A stretch of 64,000 nucleotides of DNA, taken from Sporofaciens musculi (GTDB lineage: Bacteria; Bacillota; Clostridia; Lachnospirales; Lachnospiraceae). The stretch lies in the NCBI RefSeq assembly GCF_009830285.1, contig NZ_WUQX01000001.1, forward strand, positions 4,278,501 through 4,342,500. Direction: 5' to 3'. The notes below the pieces were generated by a model. That model was not told the DNA's origin and searched no databases. It was given only the letters and a program-made list of their open reading frames with translations. Of the stretch, positions 50,815-58,896 are shown piece by piece. Made by a program: the position numbers and the translations under genes. Each line of letters opens with the position of its first letter. The stretch's first letter is position 1.

Positions 50815-52608
50815 TTAATACTTTGGCACTCCATAACCGTAGATTGAACCGCCCCCGACAGGATATTGCTGCTGTTTGCAGGCATCTCCAGAGTTGCCCT
50901 CTACGGTGTAAACAATACCGTTCTCGCATTTCTCCACAATGCCCACATGGTCGATTGTCCCGTCGCCGTCCCAATCGAAAAAGATAATCGTTCCTGCCGA
51001 TGGCTCATAGTTCTTGTCCTGCCATTGCCCGTTGCCGTTAAACCAATCAGCACCGTCCGAACAGAGGGAGAATTTCGGTATGATGCCGCTTTCCAGATAG
51101 CCGCACTGGTCGGCACACCACGAAACGAAGCAGGCACACCATTCCACACGCCCGTTGAAGCCGTACCAACTCCAATAGGGCTGACCGCCCTCATTGCCGA
51201 GCTGCGTCAAGGCAACCTCCACAATAGCTTGGTTGCCGCCGCTTGTAAATGCCCGTCCGTATGGATAGTACCGCAGCACATGGGCGGGATACTGCGTGTC
51301 GCCGTATTTTTCCCAACCTAACCTCTGTGCCTGCATGGTGGAAAACTCCACCGCATTGGCATAGGAATATCCGCCATAGTTGCTCTTTGCCCAAGAGATA
51401 TAGCCATTCCCGAAGTTATATCCCTGCAAGGCGAGCTTGATACGCTCCATGTCAATGGGATTTTCCACCTCAGCGGAGATAAGGGCTGCCTTTAATTCCT
51501 GCACACCGCACTCAATGGAATACTCTGGGTCTTTAATCCCGTTCGGCTCATGGGGATACCTTGTGTTAAAGCTGCCCTCCGCCGCCTGCATGGGGTCAAG
51601 CCCACGCCCGCCGCTTTCCTGCATCATAACCGCCTTGATTAGCTCCACATATTCGGGGATGCCGTACTGCTTTGCATATTTCTGTATCAAAGGCTCGTAG
51701 GCTTTCACCTCCGCACTGACAGGGGTATAGGAAGTGCTGTCGCTGCCGCCGCCAAATAATGACACGGCACAGCCAAGCAGGACGACAATCAGAATTATCA
51801 CGACAGCAACCCAACCGCCTGCGATAAGGGCGGAAATCAGAGCTTTTGTGCCTGCGATAATCGCCTTGACTGCGGCAATGGTAGCCCTTACCGTCGCTTT
51901 CGTTGCTTCGGCTGTTGCCTTTGCGGTGGCTTTCGCCGCCTGTGCCGCTTTCTGGGCGGCTTTGGCTGATGCCTTCGCCGTTTTCTGTGCCGCCTTTGCT
52001 GTCTGCTCGGTAGTCTTAATCGCTGTCTTAGAGGTCGCCTGTGCGGTTTTCACGCCTTTTTCCGTTGCCTTGACTGTCCCTCTGGCGGTAGTCTTTACCG
52101 TCTTTTCCGCATTTCTGGCGGTGGTCTTGATTGTCCTTTTTCCCTGCTGTCTTGTCTTTATCAGCGAATTTGCCGCTGTCTGGGGAACTTCGGGCTTCAC
52201 AGGAACATCGGAAACAGGGGAACGGCTCACTGTCCCGTTTCGGATCAGAGAGCCGTTCTGTTCTGCAAACGCCTGTGCTTTTTTCTGCTCGGCAGCTTTC
52301 GCCGCTCTTTTCGTCTTAAAATCGGCAAGTTTATCCTTTGTCTTTCCGATATTCTCCCTTGTCGCCGCCACGCTTTTCTGTCCCTGCTTATTGAATTGGT
52401 GGATGCCCTCGTCTTTTATACGCCCCGAAGCATGGGAGAACTTATCGGCAGCATATTCCGTCGGGGAATTTTCCTCTGCGTAATAGCCCTGCTCCGCCTT
52501 GTCTTTAGTCTTGGCATAAGCGGATTTCATACGTTCGCCTGCAATGGCGGCTTTGTCTAAAGTTTTTATTGTGCCTTTGACCGCATCTCTGGTCTTTATA
52601 TCAGCCAT
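50815..52608 (-). CDS. Bifunctional lysozyme/CHAP cell-wall hydrolase of the conjugation apparatus
   Basis: This 597-residue protein has a cytoplasmic N-terminal region (1-250) rich in Ala/Lys/Thr with many repeats of the type TAKAAQKTAKA and TTARGTVKA, one membrane segment (about 255-280, GGWVAVVIILIVVLLGCAVS), a lysozyme-like transglycosylase domain (about 310-430, MMQESGGRGLDPMQAAEG) and a CHAP amidase/endopeptidase domain (about 470-597, EWCACFVSWCADQCG with catalytic Cys and DHVGIVEK with His). It opens the cell wall for DNA transfer, like Tn916 Orf14. Last gene of the leftward transfer operon. Confidence 0.92.
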   Translation of the reverse strand: MADIKTRDAVKGTIKTLDKAAIAGERMKSAYAKTKDKAEQGYYAEENSPTEYAADKFSHASGRIKDEGIHQFNKQGQKSVAATRENIGKTKDKLADFKTKRAAKAAEQKKAQAFAEQNGSLIRNGTVSRSPVSDVPVKPEVPQTAANSLIKTRQQGKRTIKTTARNAEKTVKTTARGTVKATEKGVKTAQATSKTAIKTTEQTAKAAQKTAKASAKAAQKAAQAAKATAKATAEATKATVRATIAAVKAIIAGTKALISALIAGGWVAVVIILIVVLLGCAVSLFGGGSDSTSYTPVSAEVKAYEPLIQKYAKQYGIPEYVELIKAVMMQESGGRGLDPMQAAEGSFNTRYPHEPNGIKDPEYSIECGVQELKAALISAEVENPIDMERIKLALQGYNFGNGYISWAKSNYGGYSYANAVEFSTMQAQRLGWEKYGDTQYPAHVLRYYPYGRAFTSGGNQAIVEVALTQLGNEGGQPYWSWYGFNGRVEWCACFVSWCADQCGYLESGIIPKFSLCSDGADWFNGNGQWQDKNYEPSAGTIIFFDWDGDGTIDHVGIVEKCENGIVYTVEGNSGDACKQQQYPVGGGSIYGYGVPKY

Positions 52609-52647
52609 AAAAATCGACCTCCTTTCCCAGAGGATTTTGCGGTCATG

Positions 52648-53427
52648 CTAATTTACCTTTTTCGCCACGACTACAAGCCTGCCGTTCTGTGCGGAGTATT
52701 CGCAGGTAGAGAGAGTAATGAGCCTGTCGCCGTACTTGGCGGTCACGCCCGTATCATACAGGGCAAGCTCCTTACACTTCCCGACATAGGCGTTAAACTC
52801 GTCCTCATTCTCCGCATCCACAAAATCATAATAGCGGTAGCCCTGTGAGCTGTACGCAACGGTCTTGAATACGGCAACGATTTCATACTCTGCCTGCTCC
52901 GTGAGCGTGTCAAACTGGATGGTCTTGTGTCCCTCATAAAAGCTCTTGGATTTGTAATCTTCCAAAGCCCCGAACATCTTCTGTCCCTTAATGTGATGAC
53001 CGTAAATAATGAGGTTGTCGCCCGTTAAAATGTCGCAGTCCTCTTGGATATAAGGCACTCCCAAATCGCTGTATTCCTTTTCAAAATTGTGCTTCAGATA
53101 AAAATTCGGGTTGTTCTTCGTCTGCATGACAGGGTAATTGACTGTCGTGCCGGTAATGGAAATCCAACCGACCATATCCTCATTCTGCAAATACAGCTCT
53201 TTGTATTTCGCCAGAATATCCTCGCCCTCGCTGACGGGCTTATCCTCTGGCGTTTCTTCCTCCGCAGGGGCATTTTCCACGACCTCGGCAATCTCCTCAA
53301 AGGCTTCCGTCTGCTCGTCCACCTGTGCATAGTGATGATAAATGTGGCAGCCGCAAAAAGCCGCTGCTCCTAAAAGGGCAACAGCGGCAGCAATACAAAT
53401 AACAGATTGATACTTTTTCAAATTCAT
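52648..53427 (-). CDS. Class B sortase
   Basis: This 259-residue membrane-anchored transpeptidase has an N-terminal membrane segment (residues 8-29), an acidic linker (40-72, ending in GEDILAKYKEL) and a SrtB catalytic core with His144 (YGHHIKG), Cys242 (LSTCEYS) and Arg250 (NGRLVV). Sortases of this type in ICEs probably anchor element-encoded surface proteins. The ATG at 53427 follows AAGGAAAGGAAA; a longer frame to 53469 runs into a leader repeat. It lies between the hydrolase and a DUF6075-like gene in the transfer operon. Confidence 0.92.
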   Translation of the reverse strand: MNLKKYQSVICIAAAVALLGAAAFCGCHIYHHYAQVDEQTEAFEEIAEVVENAPAEEETPEDKPVSEGEDILAKYKELYLQNEDMVGWISITGTTVNYPVMQTKNNPNFYLKHNFEKEYSDLGVPYIQEDCDILTGDNLIIYGHHIKGQKMFGALEDYKSKSFYEGHKTIQFDTLTEQAEYEIVAVFKTVAYSSQGYRYYDFVDAENEDEFNAYVGKCKELALYDTGVTAKYGDRLITLSTCEYSAQNGRLVVVAKKVN

Positions 53428-53440
53428 AGGCAATTTCCTT

Positions 53441-53494
53441 TCCTTATTTTCGCCCTGCTTTTTTGGCATACAGGGATACCCGCAGGGTGTTTCC
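53441..53494. repeat. Leader repeat copy 1, upstream of the sortase gene
   Basis: An about 54-base stretch, nearly the same as 53930-53984, contains CCCTGC (53453-53458) and GCAGGG (53482-53487), able to form a hairpin. It lies 14 bases upstream of the sortase start codon. Confidence 0.65.
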
Positions 53495-53511
53495 TTGATT
53501 GATTGTTTTAT

Positions 53512-53916
53512 TTACCTTGTTGGCTCTGTCTGCTTTTTAGGTGCGGGTAAATCCCTGCAATATTCGGGATACCTTACCTTGATGCCCTCCATGAAGTACG
53601 GGGCAAACTCGCAGCAGAACAATTCCTCTGGCGTGGAATATTTCTCACGCCCCTCCTCTGCATAGCCGTTCCAGAGGTTAAAGGCAAGGTGGCAGACCTT
53701 GACCGTGCCGCTTGTCTGCCATCCTGCGTGCATCCCCTCTGGCTTGATGCAGTCCGTCTTGAAGTCGAACATGGAATTGATATTTCTCCTTGTTTCCCCC
53801 GCAATCCCCATGACATAGAAAAATGCCCTGTGGTAGCAGTCGTTGACCTCGCATTTCATCATGTTCTCCAGAAAGAAATCACGGTGGGCTGTATTACGGA
53901 ATCTTATCTCTGACAT
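53512..53916 (-). CDS. DUF6075-like ICE protein
   Basis: This 134-residue soluble protein of unknown function is common in Tn1549-type transfer operons. It starts at the ATG at 53916 (AAGGAGGATTTTT upstream). The longer frame to 53997 crosses the leader repeat. It contains FRNTAHRDFFLENMMKC, DCYHRAFFYVMGIAGETRRN and CHLAFNLWNGYAEEG. It lies between the VirB4 and sortase genes. No enzyme motif could be named. Confidence 0.75.
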   Translation of the reverse strand: MSEIRFRNTAHRDFFLENMMKCEVNDCYHRAFFYVMGIAGETRRNINSMFDFKTDCIKPEGMHAGWQTSGTVKVCHLAFNLWNGYAEEGREKYSTPEELFCCEFAPYFMEGIKVRYPEYCRDLPAPKKQTEPTR

Positions 53917-53929
53917 AAAAATCCTCCTT

Positions 53930-53984
53930 TCCTTAATTCCGCCCTGCTTTTTGGGCATAAAGGTATGCCCGCAGGGTACTTTCC
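53930..53984. repeat. Leader repeat copy 2, upstream of the DUF6075-like gene
   Basis: This is the second copy of the about 54-base element at 53441-53494, with GCCCTGC (53941-53947) and GCAGGG (53971-53976). It lies between the VirB4 stop and the next start codon. Confidence 0.65.
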
Positions 53985-56317
53985 TAACACTCCCCAAATT
54001 TTGTTGTCATCAGCTTATACAATTCCGTATTGCGAGGGAACTTATTGACAAAAGGCACAAGGGAACTGCCTACTTTCAAAAGTCCCTGCCCCGCACCGAC
54101 ATTCGTGATATAGCTCATCTGAAGGTCGGAGATATTCAGCAACTTCGCAAGCTCGATACGGTCTGTGGACGCTTGGTTGAGCATGATAATAAACTCGCTG
54201 TTGGCAAGCATCGTCCTCGCCGTATGGCTCTGCAACAGGTCGTCCACGTTCTGCGTGATTCCAGTACAGTACGCCCCGTATTTTCTTACACGCTTCCAGA
54301 GGGTAAAGAGGAAGTTAGCGGAGTATTCGTGTTGGAACAGCAGATAAATCTCATCAATGAAAATAAAGGTGTTCCTGCCTTTCGCCCTGTTCATCGTGAT
54401 GCGGTTCAAGATGCTGTCAAGGACAACAAGCATACCGATAGGCTGTAACTGTTTGCCCAAATCAAGGATGTCATAGCAGATAAGGCGGCTGTGGGTGTCA
54501 ACATTCGTATGCTTGGCAAAGGTGTTGAGAGAGCCGTCCGTGAAAAGCTCAATCGCAAGTGCGATTTCCTGTGCTTCTGGCTCGTTCTGCTTTAACAGTT
54601 CTTCTCTAAAGTCCTGCAAGGTCGGCGGTGTCCCCATATAGTTCCCCTGCTGATAGTAGCGGTACACGCTCGCCGTACAGCGGTCAATGATGGATTTCTG
54701 CTTTGCCCCCAGACTTGCACCGCCGATAAGCTGCTCGCACAAAGACAAAATAAACTCTGATTTTAAGATGACGGGGTTTGCACCGTCGCCGTAATCAGAG
54801 TTCATATCCATAGCGTTGATATGGTTTTCACTTGTCGCAGAAATGTGGATGACCTCGCCCTGCATGGCTTTTACTAAGGGAGAATACTCTCGCTCTGGGT
54901 CTATAATAATCACATCTGCGTTAGGGTCGGTCAGAATGATGTTCGTCATTTCCTCCTTTGCCGTAAAGGATTTACCCGCACCAGACACGCCGAGAATAAA
55001 GGAATTTCCGTTCAAGAGGTGGCGGCGGTTGGCGATAATCATATTCTTTGAAATAACATTCTGCCCGTAATACACGCCATCCTTGTGGTAGATTTCCTGC
55101 ACACGGAAGGGGATAAACACCGCAAGGCTCTCCGTTGTGAGGGTACGCAGGGCATCAATCTTCCTTACCCCGAACGGCAGGGCGGTATTCAGACCGTCCA
55201 TCTGCTGATATTTCAGCACCGCAAACTGGCAGAGATGCTTTCTCGCTGTCGTGAGCAGGGCTTCGGTATCATTGTCAAGCTGCTCTTTGGTGTCTGCGGT
55301 ATGCACCATCGTCAGCACCGCAAACATCATCCTCTGGTCACGGGTCGTCAAATCGTCAAGGAACTCCTTGCTTTCCCTCCGCTGCTGTTCCAAGTCGTAG
55401 GGGATAACAGCGGAAAAATTATTGTTCTGGTTCTGCTTCCTCTGCCAGTTCGTGATATTCGTTTCCACCCCAAGCAGGCGGTTTTCCACCTCACGCACGG
55501 CTTCGTCCGTAGGGACGGGGACAACATCAACGGAGAGCATCATATTACGGTTAAGCTCGCAAAGCTCCGCCACCATGCTGTCCTTGATATAAGCGGCGTA
55601 CTCTCTGAGGAAAATCACACGCCCGTATCGGTTGCCCATCTTGAAATAATCCTTCTCAAACTCAAAGGAGTCGGGGCAGATATAGTCCTTGAAATCGTGA
55701 CCTTTCCGCATGGACTGCACCATATCAAAGGAAAACGCCGTTTCCTCGCCCGTGCGGTAGAAGTCATGGAAGATACGCAACTTATCATTTGCGTCCAGTT
55801 CCGTACACTTCGAGCCAAGACGGTTGAAATGCCCGATAAGGTCAGCACCGACACGGGCAAAATAATTCCTCGCTTCCTCGATGTTCTTCTTGCATACCGA
55901 TACCGTCACATATTTGTCCTGCACGATGGAATTAGCCCCCGTCGCCTTGTCAAGCAGCATCTTGTTGTACTCCTTACGGTACTTATCCAGACTGTCCTCC
56001 GCCATTGGGATAAGGATTGTCTGCTCAAAATCCGCCTTGTTGAGCCTGCGGTTATTGATAGTGATTTTCGTGGTCGCCCCGCTGTCGAGGGCGTTTAAAA
56101 GCTCCGAGTATTCAAGGAACATCGCTTCCTTGTCCTCACGGCTCGCCACGGCATAGTTGATGTCCTCAAACTTAAAGGTCTTTGCATACTTGTTCTTTCC
56201 GACAAGGAAAATCCCGTCCTCCCAGATGGTTTTCATGGGGATGACCGCTTGTACCGATTTCGGCACGGCAAATTTTTCCTTGTCCTGCTTGAACAGGTTT
56301 CTAAGCGTTTTTATCAT
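53984..56317 (-). CDS. VirB4-like conjugation ATPase
   Basis: This 777-residue ATPase energises assembly of the type IV secretion apparatus. The C-terminal half has Walker A GVSGAGKSFTAKE, DVIIIDPEREYSPL, a Walker B FIFIDEIYLLF and the downstream GITQNVDDLL motif of the VirB4/TraE family. The N-terminal half is the family-specific domain. It overlaps the PrgI gene upstream by 17 bases. Like Tn1549 and Tn916 Orf16 homologs it should work at the inner face of the membrane. Confidence 0.94.
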   Translation of the reverse strand: MIKTLRNLFKQDKEKFAVPKSVQAVIPMKTIWEDGIFLVGKNKYAKTFKFEDINYAVASREDKEAMFLEYSELLNALDSGATTKITINNRRLNKADFEQTILIPMAEDSLDKYRKEYNKMLLDKATGANSIVQDKYVTVSVCKKNIEEARNYFARVGADLIGHFNRLGSKCTELDANDKLRIFHDFYRTGEETAFSFDMVQSMRKGHDFKDYICPDSFEFEKDYFKMGNRYGRVIFLREYAAYIKDSMVAELCELNRNMMLSVDVVPVPTDEAVREVENRLLGVETNITNWQRKQNQNNNFSAVIPYDLEQQRRESKEFLDDLTTRDQRMMFAVLTMVHTADTKEQLDNDTEALLTTARKHLCQFAVLKYQQMDGLNTALPFGVRKIDALRTLTTESLAVFIPFRVQEIYHKDGVYYGQNVISKNMIIANRRHLLNGNSFILGVSGAGKSFTAKEEMTNIILTDPNADVIIIDPEREYSPLVKAMQGEVIHISATSENHINAMDMNSDYGDGANPVILKSEFILSLCEQLIGGASLGAKQKSIIDRCTASVYRYYQQGNYMGTPPTLQDFREELLKQNEPEAQEIALAIELFTDGSLNTFAKHTNVDTHSRLICYDILDLGKQLQPIGMLVVLDSILNRITMNRAKGRNTFIFIDEIYLLFQHEYSANFLFTLWKRVRKYGAYCTGITQNVDDLLQSHTARTMLANSEFIIMLNQASTDRIELAKLLNISDLQMSYITNVGAGQGLLKVGSSLVPFVNKFPRNTELYKLMTTKFGEC

Positions 56318-56753
56318 GTTCTGCCTCCTTACGCTTTTTTGATTTCTTTGCTTTCTTTTTTTCTGGTTTCTCCGCCCTGCGTTTCTGCTTCTGGGTCGGG
56401 GCGGGCAAGCCCTTTTCCCTTGCTTCGATATTCGGCTTCAACGCTTCATAGTAGAGGTTGTCTGGCACAAACAAAATCTTCTTCGGCATTAGGAACTCCG
56501 ATTTAATCCATGCCCATACAAACTGCTCTGCGGTCATGCCGTTGTACCTGACAAACCCCATCATGGCAAAGGGGGAAGCCCCCAGAATACACATCCAACT
56601 GAGGGTTTCCGTGCCAAACCTGCCACGGAGCAGGAAATACAAGCCCACCGCCACGCCGCAGGCAAGGACAGAAAAAATGAACTGCCGCATGGACAGCCCG
56701 AAAAACATACTCTCCGTATAATTGCGGATTTCCTTATTTATCTTGACTTCCAT
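56301..56753 (-). CDS. PrgI family conjugation membrane protein
   Basis: This 150-residue protein has two membrane segments (about residues 25-45 and 48-68) after INKEIRNYTESMFFGLSMRQ, the PrgI signature of Gram-positive conjugation systems, and a basic C-terminal tail (KKKAKKSKKRKEAE). It is the likely VirB3-type partner of the adjacent VirB4. It starts two bases after the upstream small gene and overlaps virB4 by 17 bases. Confidence 0.92.
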   Translation of the reverse strand: MEVKINKEIRNYTESMFFGLSMRQFIFSVLACGVAVGLYFLLRGRFGTETLSWMCILGASPFAMMGFVRYNGMTAEQFVWAWIKSEFLMPKKILFVPDNLYYEALKPNIEAREKGLPAPTQKQKRRAEKPEKKKAKKSKKRKEAEHDKNA

Positions 56754-56754
56754 A

Positions 56755-56991
56755 TCAGCACCACCCCTCTTTTACATCTCCAGTCGATATAAAGAGGATG
56801 CTGCGTTTCGGGATATATGAAAATCCAGAAATGGCATCCCCAATTTCAAATATCTCGTTATCGTCAGCCTTTCCGAACCTTCCGACTAATCCTTTTTCCA
56901 CGGGCAGGTCATAGGCTTCCGAAGTTTCAATGACTTCTCCATTTAACAAATGGATATGGTAGCTCTGGTAATACCTTGGTTCTTTTTTCAT
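56755..56991 (-). CDS. Small ICE protein, 78 residues, function unknown
   Basis: Start at the ATG at 56991 (AAAGGAAAATCG upstream); the longer frame to 57114 overlaps the VirB6-like gene and is unlikely. The protein is soluble and reads SYHIHLLNGEVIETSEAYD, then GKADDNEIFEIGD and RSILFISTGDV, a small beta-rich fold. It sits between the VirB6-like and PrgI genes of the transfer operon. I do not recognise a named family. Confidence 0.7.
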   Translation of the reverse strand: MKKEPRYYQSYHIHLLNGEVIETSEAYDLPVEKGLVGRFGKADDNEIFEIGDAISGFSYIPKRSILFISTGDVKEGWC

Positions 56992-57017
56992 TTCGATTTT
57001 CCTTTCCTGATTGATAA

Positions 57018-57863
57018 TTACAAGCCCATCATTTCCCTTACCACACGGTCTGCCATCTTGACCGCACCGACAAGGACGAGCATATTGAATACAAGCTCCC
57101 CGATATAGCTCCATACCATCGTGACCGCCGCCGCATCGGGATTGACGACAGGCGGGGAAGCCGCAAACACGGAAAAGATGATGCAGGCAAGCACGATGAT
57201 TGCCCCCTCAAGGCACACGGCGGCATAGCTCTTGATAAAGCTCTTTCCGACGCTCTGGCTCGGCTCTCCCGCAAAGGCGGAGAGGGGGACAGGGGCGATG
57301 GCGGTATAAAGGTACAGCTTGAAAAACCTCCCGTACACCGACATAATCATAATGAACGACAGCACCGTAATGAACAGACCGCCGATGAGCGTGACCGCCC
57401 ATAGGGGGATGCTCTCAAAAAAACCGCAGTCCTCAACGGCTGTCACAATCTCTGACGGAAGCACCGTCTGCTGTGCAGCACCGAAGCCTGCGGCGGTCAT
57501 AATGGTTGATATGATGCCCTGCACAATCTTGAACAGAGCCATCATCAGCTCCAAGCCGTAGGTTACCGCACCTTTGGCAAGGGCAAAGCGGATAAAGAGC
57601 TTCAACGCCTGCTCTGGACGCTTGACCTCGGCAAAATTGCCGCAGGTACGCATCACGCCCACCACAAAGAACAGCACGAGCAGGGCAAGCCCTATCGCCT
57701 GCAACGCCCCGTGAATATCGACAATGACATTCCATATCGCACCGCCCTTGAAATTCTCTGGGGATTGGGTAATAAGCGTCCATATCTCGGCTAACTTCTC
57801 ATTCCAAGTATTGAGGGCGTTCTCTAAATTCTGAACTACCCAGTTATCAGACACATAGACCAC
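57018..57863 (-). CDS. VirB6/TrbL-like conjugation membrane protein
   Basis: This 281-residue polytopic membrane protein has about six membrane segments (first near residues 45-70, last near 255-275) with the pattern FAGEPSQSVGKSFIKSYAAVCLEGA in its loop, typical of the TrbL/VirB6-like subunit of Tn1549-type operons. It likely forms the inner-membrane DNA channel. Its start overlaps the end of the MT-A70 gene by 17 bases, and the next gene starts 26 bases after its stop. Confidence 0.88.
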   Translation of the reverse strand: MVYVSDNWVVQNLENALNTWNEKLAEIWTLITQSPENFKGGAIWNVIVDIHGALQAIGLALLVLFFVVGVMRTCGNFAEVKRPEQALKLFIRFALAKGAVTYGLELMMALFKIVQGIISTIMTAAGFGAAQQTVLPSEIVTAVEDCGFFESIPLWAVTLIGGLFITVLSFIMIMSVYGRFFKLYLYTAIAPVPLSAFAGEPSQSVGKSFIKSYAAVCLEGAIIVLACIIFSVFAASPPVVNPDAAAVTMVWSYIGELVFNMLVLVGAVKMADRVVREMMGL

Positions 57864-58431
57864 CTCCTGTTTTCTCTGGGTTATTTCCTATCTCGACATC
57901 ACTTGCGACCTCATTGCCCCACACATCCCAACCGTCCGTTTTCTTCCTTGCGAACAGCTCCAGCTTTGGCAAATCGCCCATAAGCTCAACGATTTTCTCC
58001 CTTGCTTCATCGGGTTTCTCGCTATGCCCCCGCAGGGGGCTGATAAGGAACTGGTGTACCCTGTTGGAACTTCGGTGCGGTTTCCCTTTAGTGGCAAGCA
58101 GGCAGATTTCCGCATTGCCCCTCGTCCAGAAGCCCAGACCGAAAAACCATCCCCTGCCGCTCTTATTCTGCTTCAGCCATACAAAGGCAACGGTCTTATA
58201 CTGGAAGCCCCATGCCTTAATCACCCGCAGGGCTTCCTGCAACTGTGGGAAAGTCGCCCACAAAAACAGTACGCAGTCATCAGCCGCCAACTCTGCAACG
58301 CCTAACTTGCAGATTTCATCAACGCTCATGGTCTGGTAGTGGTGTTCCGCAGCCCCCGAAAGGGTTTTCTGCTCATACCGCCACGGCGGGTCTGCATAAA
58401 TGATGCCGTATTTCTTTACATTCTCGATAAC
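57847..58431 (-). CDS. MT-A70 family adenine-N6 DNA methyltransferase, start codon missing
   Basis: The catalytic DPPW motif is encoded at 58381-58392, upstream of the first in-frame ATG (58329), so the true N-terminus must lie further up. The frame is open to GTT at 58431, just after a TAA, and contains no ATG, GTG or TTG there; the nearest ribosome site, AGGAGG, is seven to eight bases before it. Later motifs (CVLFLWATFPQLQEAL, NAEICLLATKG, DGWDVWGNEV) are intact. Either an unusual start (ATC/ATT) is used, or a small mutation removed the start and the gene is dead. MT-A70 enzymes on ICEs methylate A to protect the element from restriction. Confidence 0.8.
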   Translation of the reverse strand, partial: VIENVKKYGIIYADPPWRYEQKTLSGAAEHHYQTMSVDEICKLGVAELAADDCVLFLWATFPQLQEALRVIKAWGFQYKTVAFVWLKQNKSGRGWFFGLGFWTRGNAEICLLATKGKPHRSSNRVHQFLISPLRGHSEKPDEAREKIVELMGDLPKLELFARKKTDGWDVWGNEVASDVEIGNNPEKTGGGLCV

Positions 58432-58451
58432 TTAACCACCTCCTGATAAGG

Positions 58452-58497
58452 GATAGCGGGAGCAAGTCCCGCACTCGGCGGATCTGCTCCCGTTATC
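58452..58497. repeat. Strong inverted repeat between Maff2 and MT-A70 genes
   Basis: GATAGCGGGAGCA (58452-58464) pairs with TGCTCCCGTTATC (58485-58497), 12 of 13 strict pairs plus one G-T. It lies just downstream of the Maff2 stop and upstream of the MT-A70 ribosome site; no T run follows, so it may tune expression rather than terminate. Confidence 0.65.
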
Positions 58498-58525
58498 CTG
58501 TCTGTTATCTACCTGTCTGTTTCCA

Positions 58526-58882
58526 TCAGCCTGTAATGAGGGTTAAAATCTCCTTCGCAAAGGTAATGACAACGCCGCCTGCAAGGGTCAGAAATCCGTT
58601 TGCCCTCTGGGATGGGTCGTGGGATTTCAGCGACAAGCCCACCTGCACGATACCGAAGCCGAGCATAATCATACCGACAGCCCTTACCAGACCGAAAATA
58701 AAGTCGGAAAGGTTGTTCACGACCTGAATGGGGTCGTTGGCGGCAAAGGCGGTCACAGATGTCCCAAGCATAAAGGTCATCATCATAACCGCCAGACAGT
58801 AGAAGCGGAAGCCCTTTCTAACCTTGCCAGTCATGGGCAGTTTCGTGGTTGCTTTCTTTTCGTTCTTCTTAAAAAGTTTCAT
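58526..58882 (-). CDS. Maff2 family conjugation membrane protein
   Basis: This 118-residue protein has a basic N-terminus, a hydrophobic segment (about residues 27-48, ending ...TSVTAFAAN, signal-like) and a second membrane region (about 58-80), with FIFGLVRAVGMIMLGFGIVQVGLSLKSHD core pattern of Maff2. This small protein normally lies between VirD4 and VirB6-like genes in Tn1549-type ICEs and resembles a VirB2-like pilin or channel part. It starts 14 bases after the virD4 stop. Confidence 0.88.
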   Translation of the reverse strand: MKLFKKNEKKATTKLPMTGKVRKGFRFYCLAVMMMTFMLGTSVTAFAANDPIQVVNNLSDFIFGLVRAVGMIMLGFGIVQVGLSLKSHDPSQRANGFLTLAGGVVITFAKEILTLITG

Positions 58883-58896
58883 AGGGTAAATCCTCC

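Noticed and set aside
51734..52483. Long plus-strand open frame (249 codons) inside the cell-wall hydrolase gene
   Set aside because: It is antisense to the Ala/Lys/Thr repeat region. The repetitive GC-rich codons of the real gene create the open frame, and the antisense product is a low-complexity Ala/Val/Phe string.
55085..56098. Long plus-strand open frame (337 codons) inside the VirB4 gene
   Set aside because: Antisense to a gene with full Walker motifs; no family pattern and no ribosome site.
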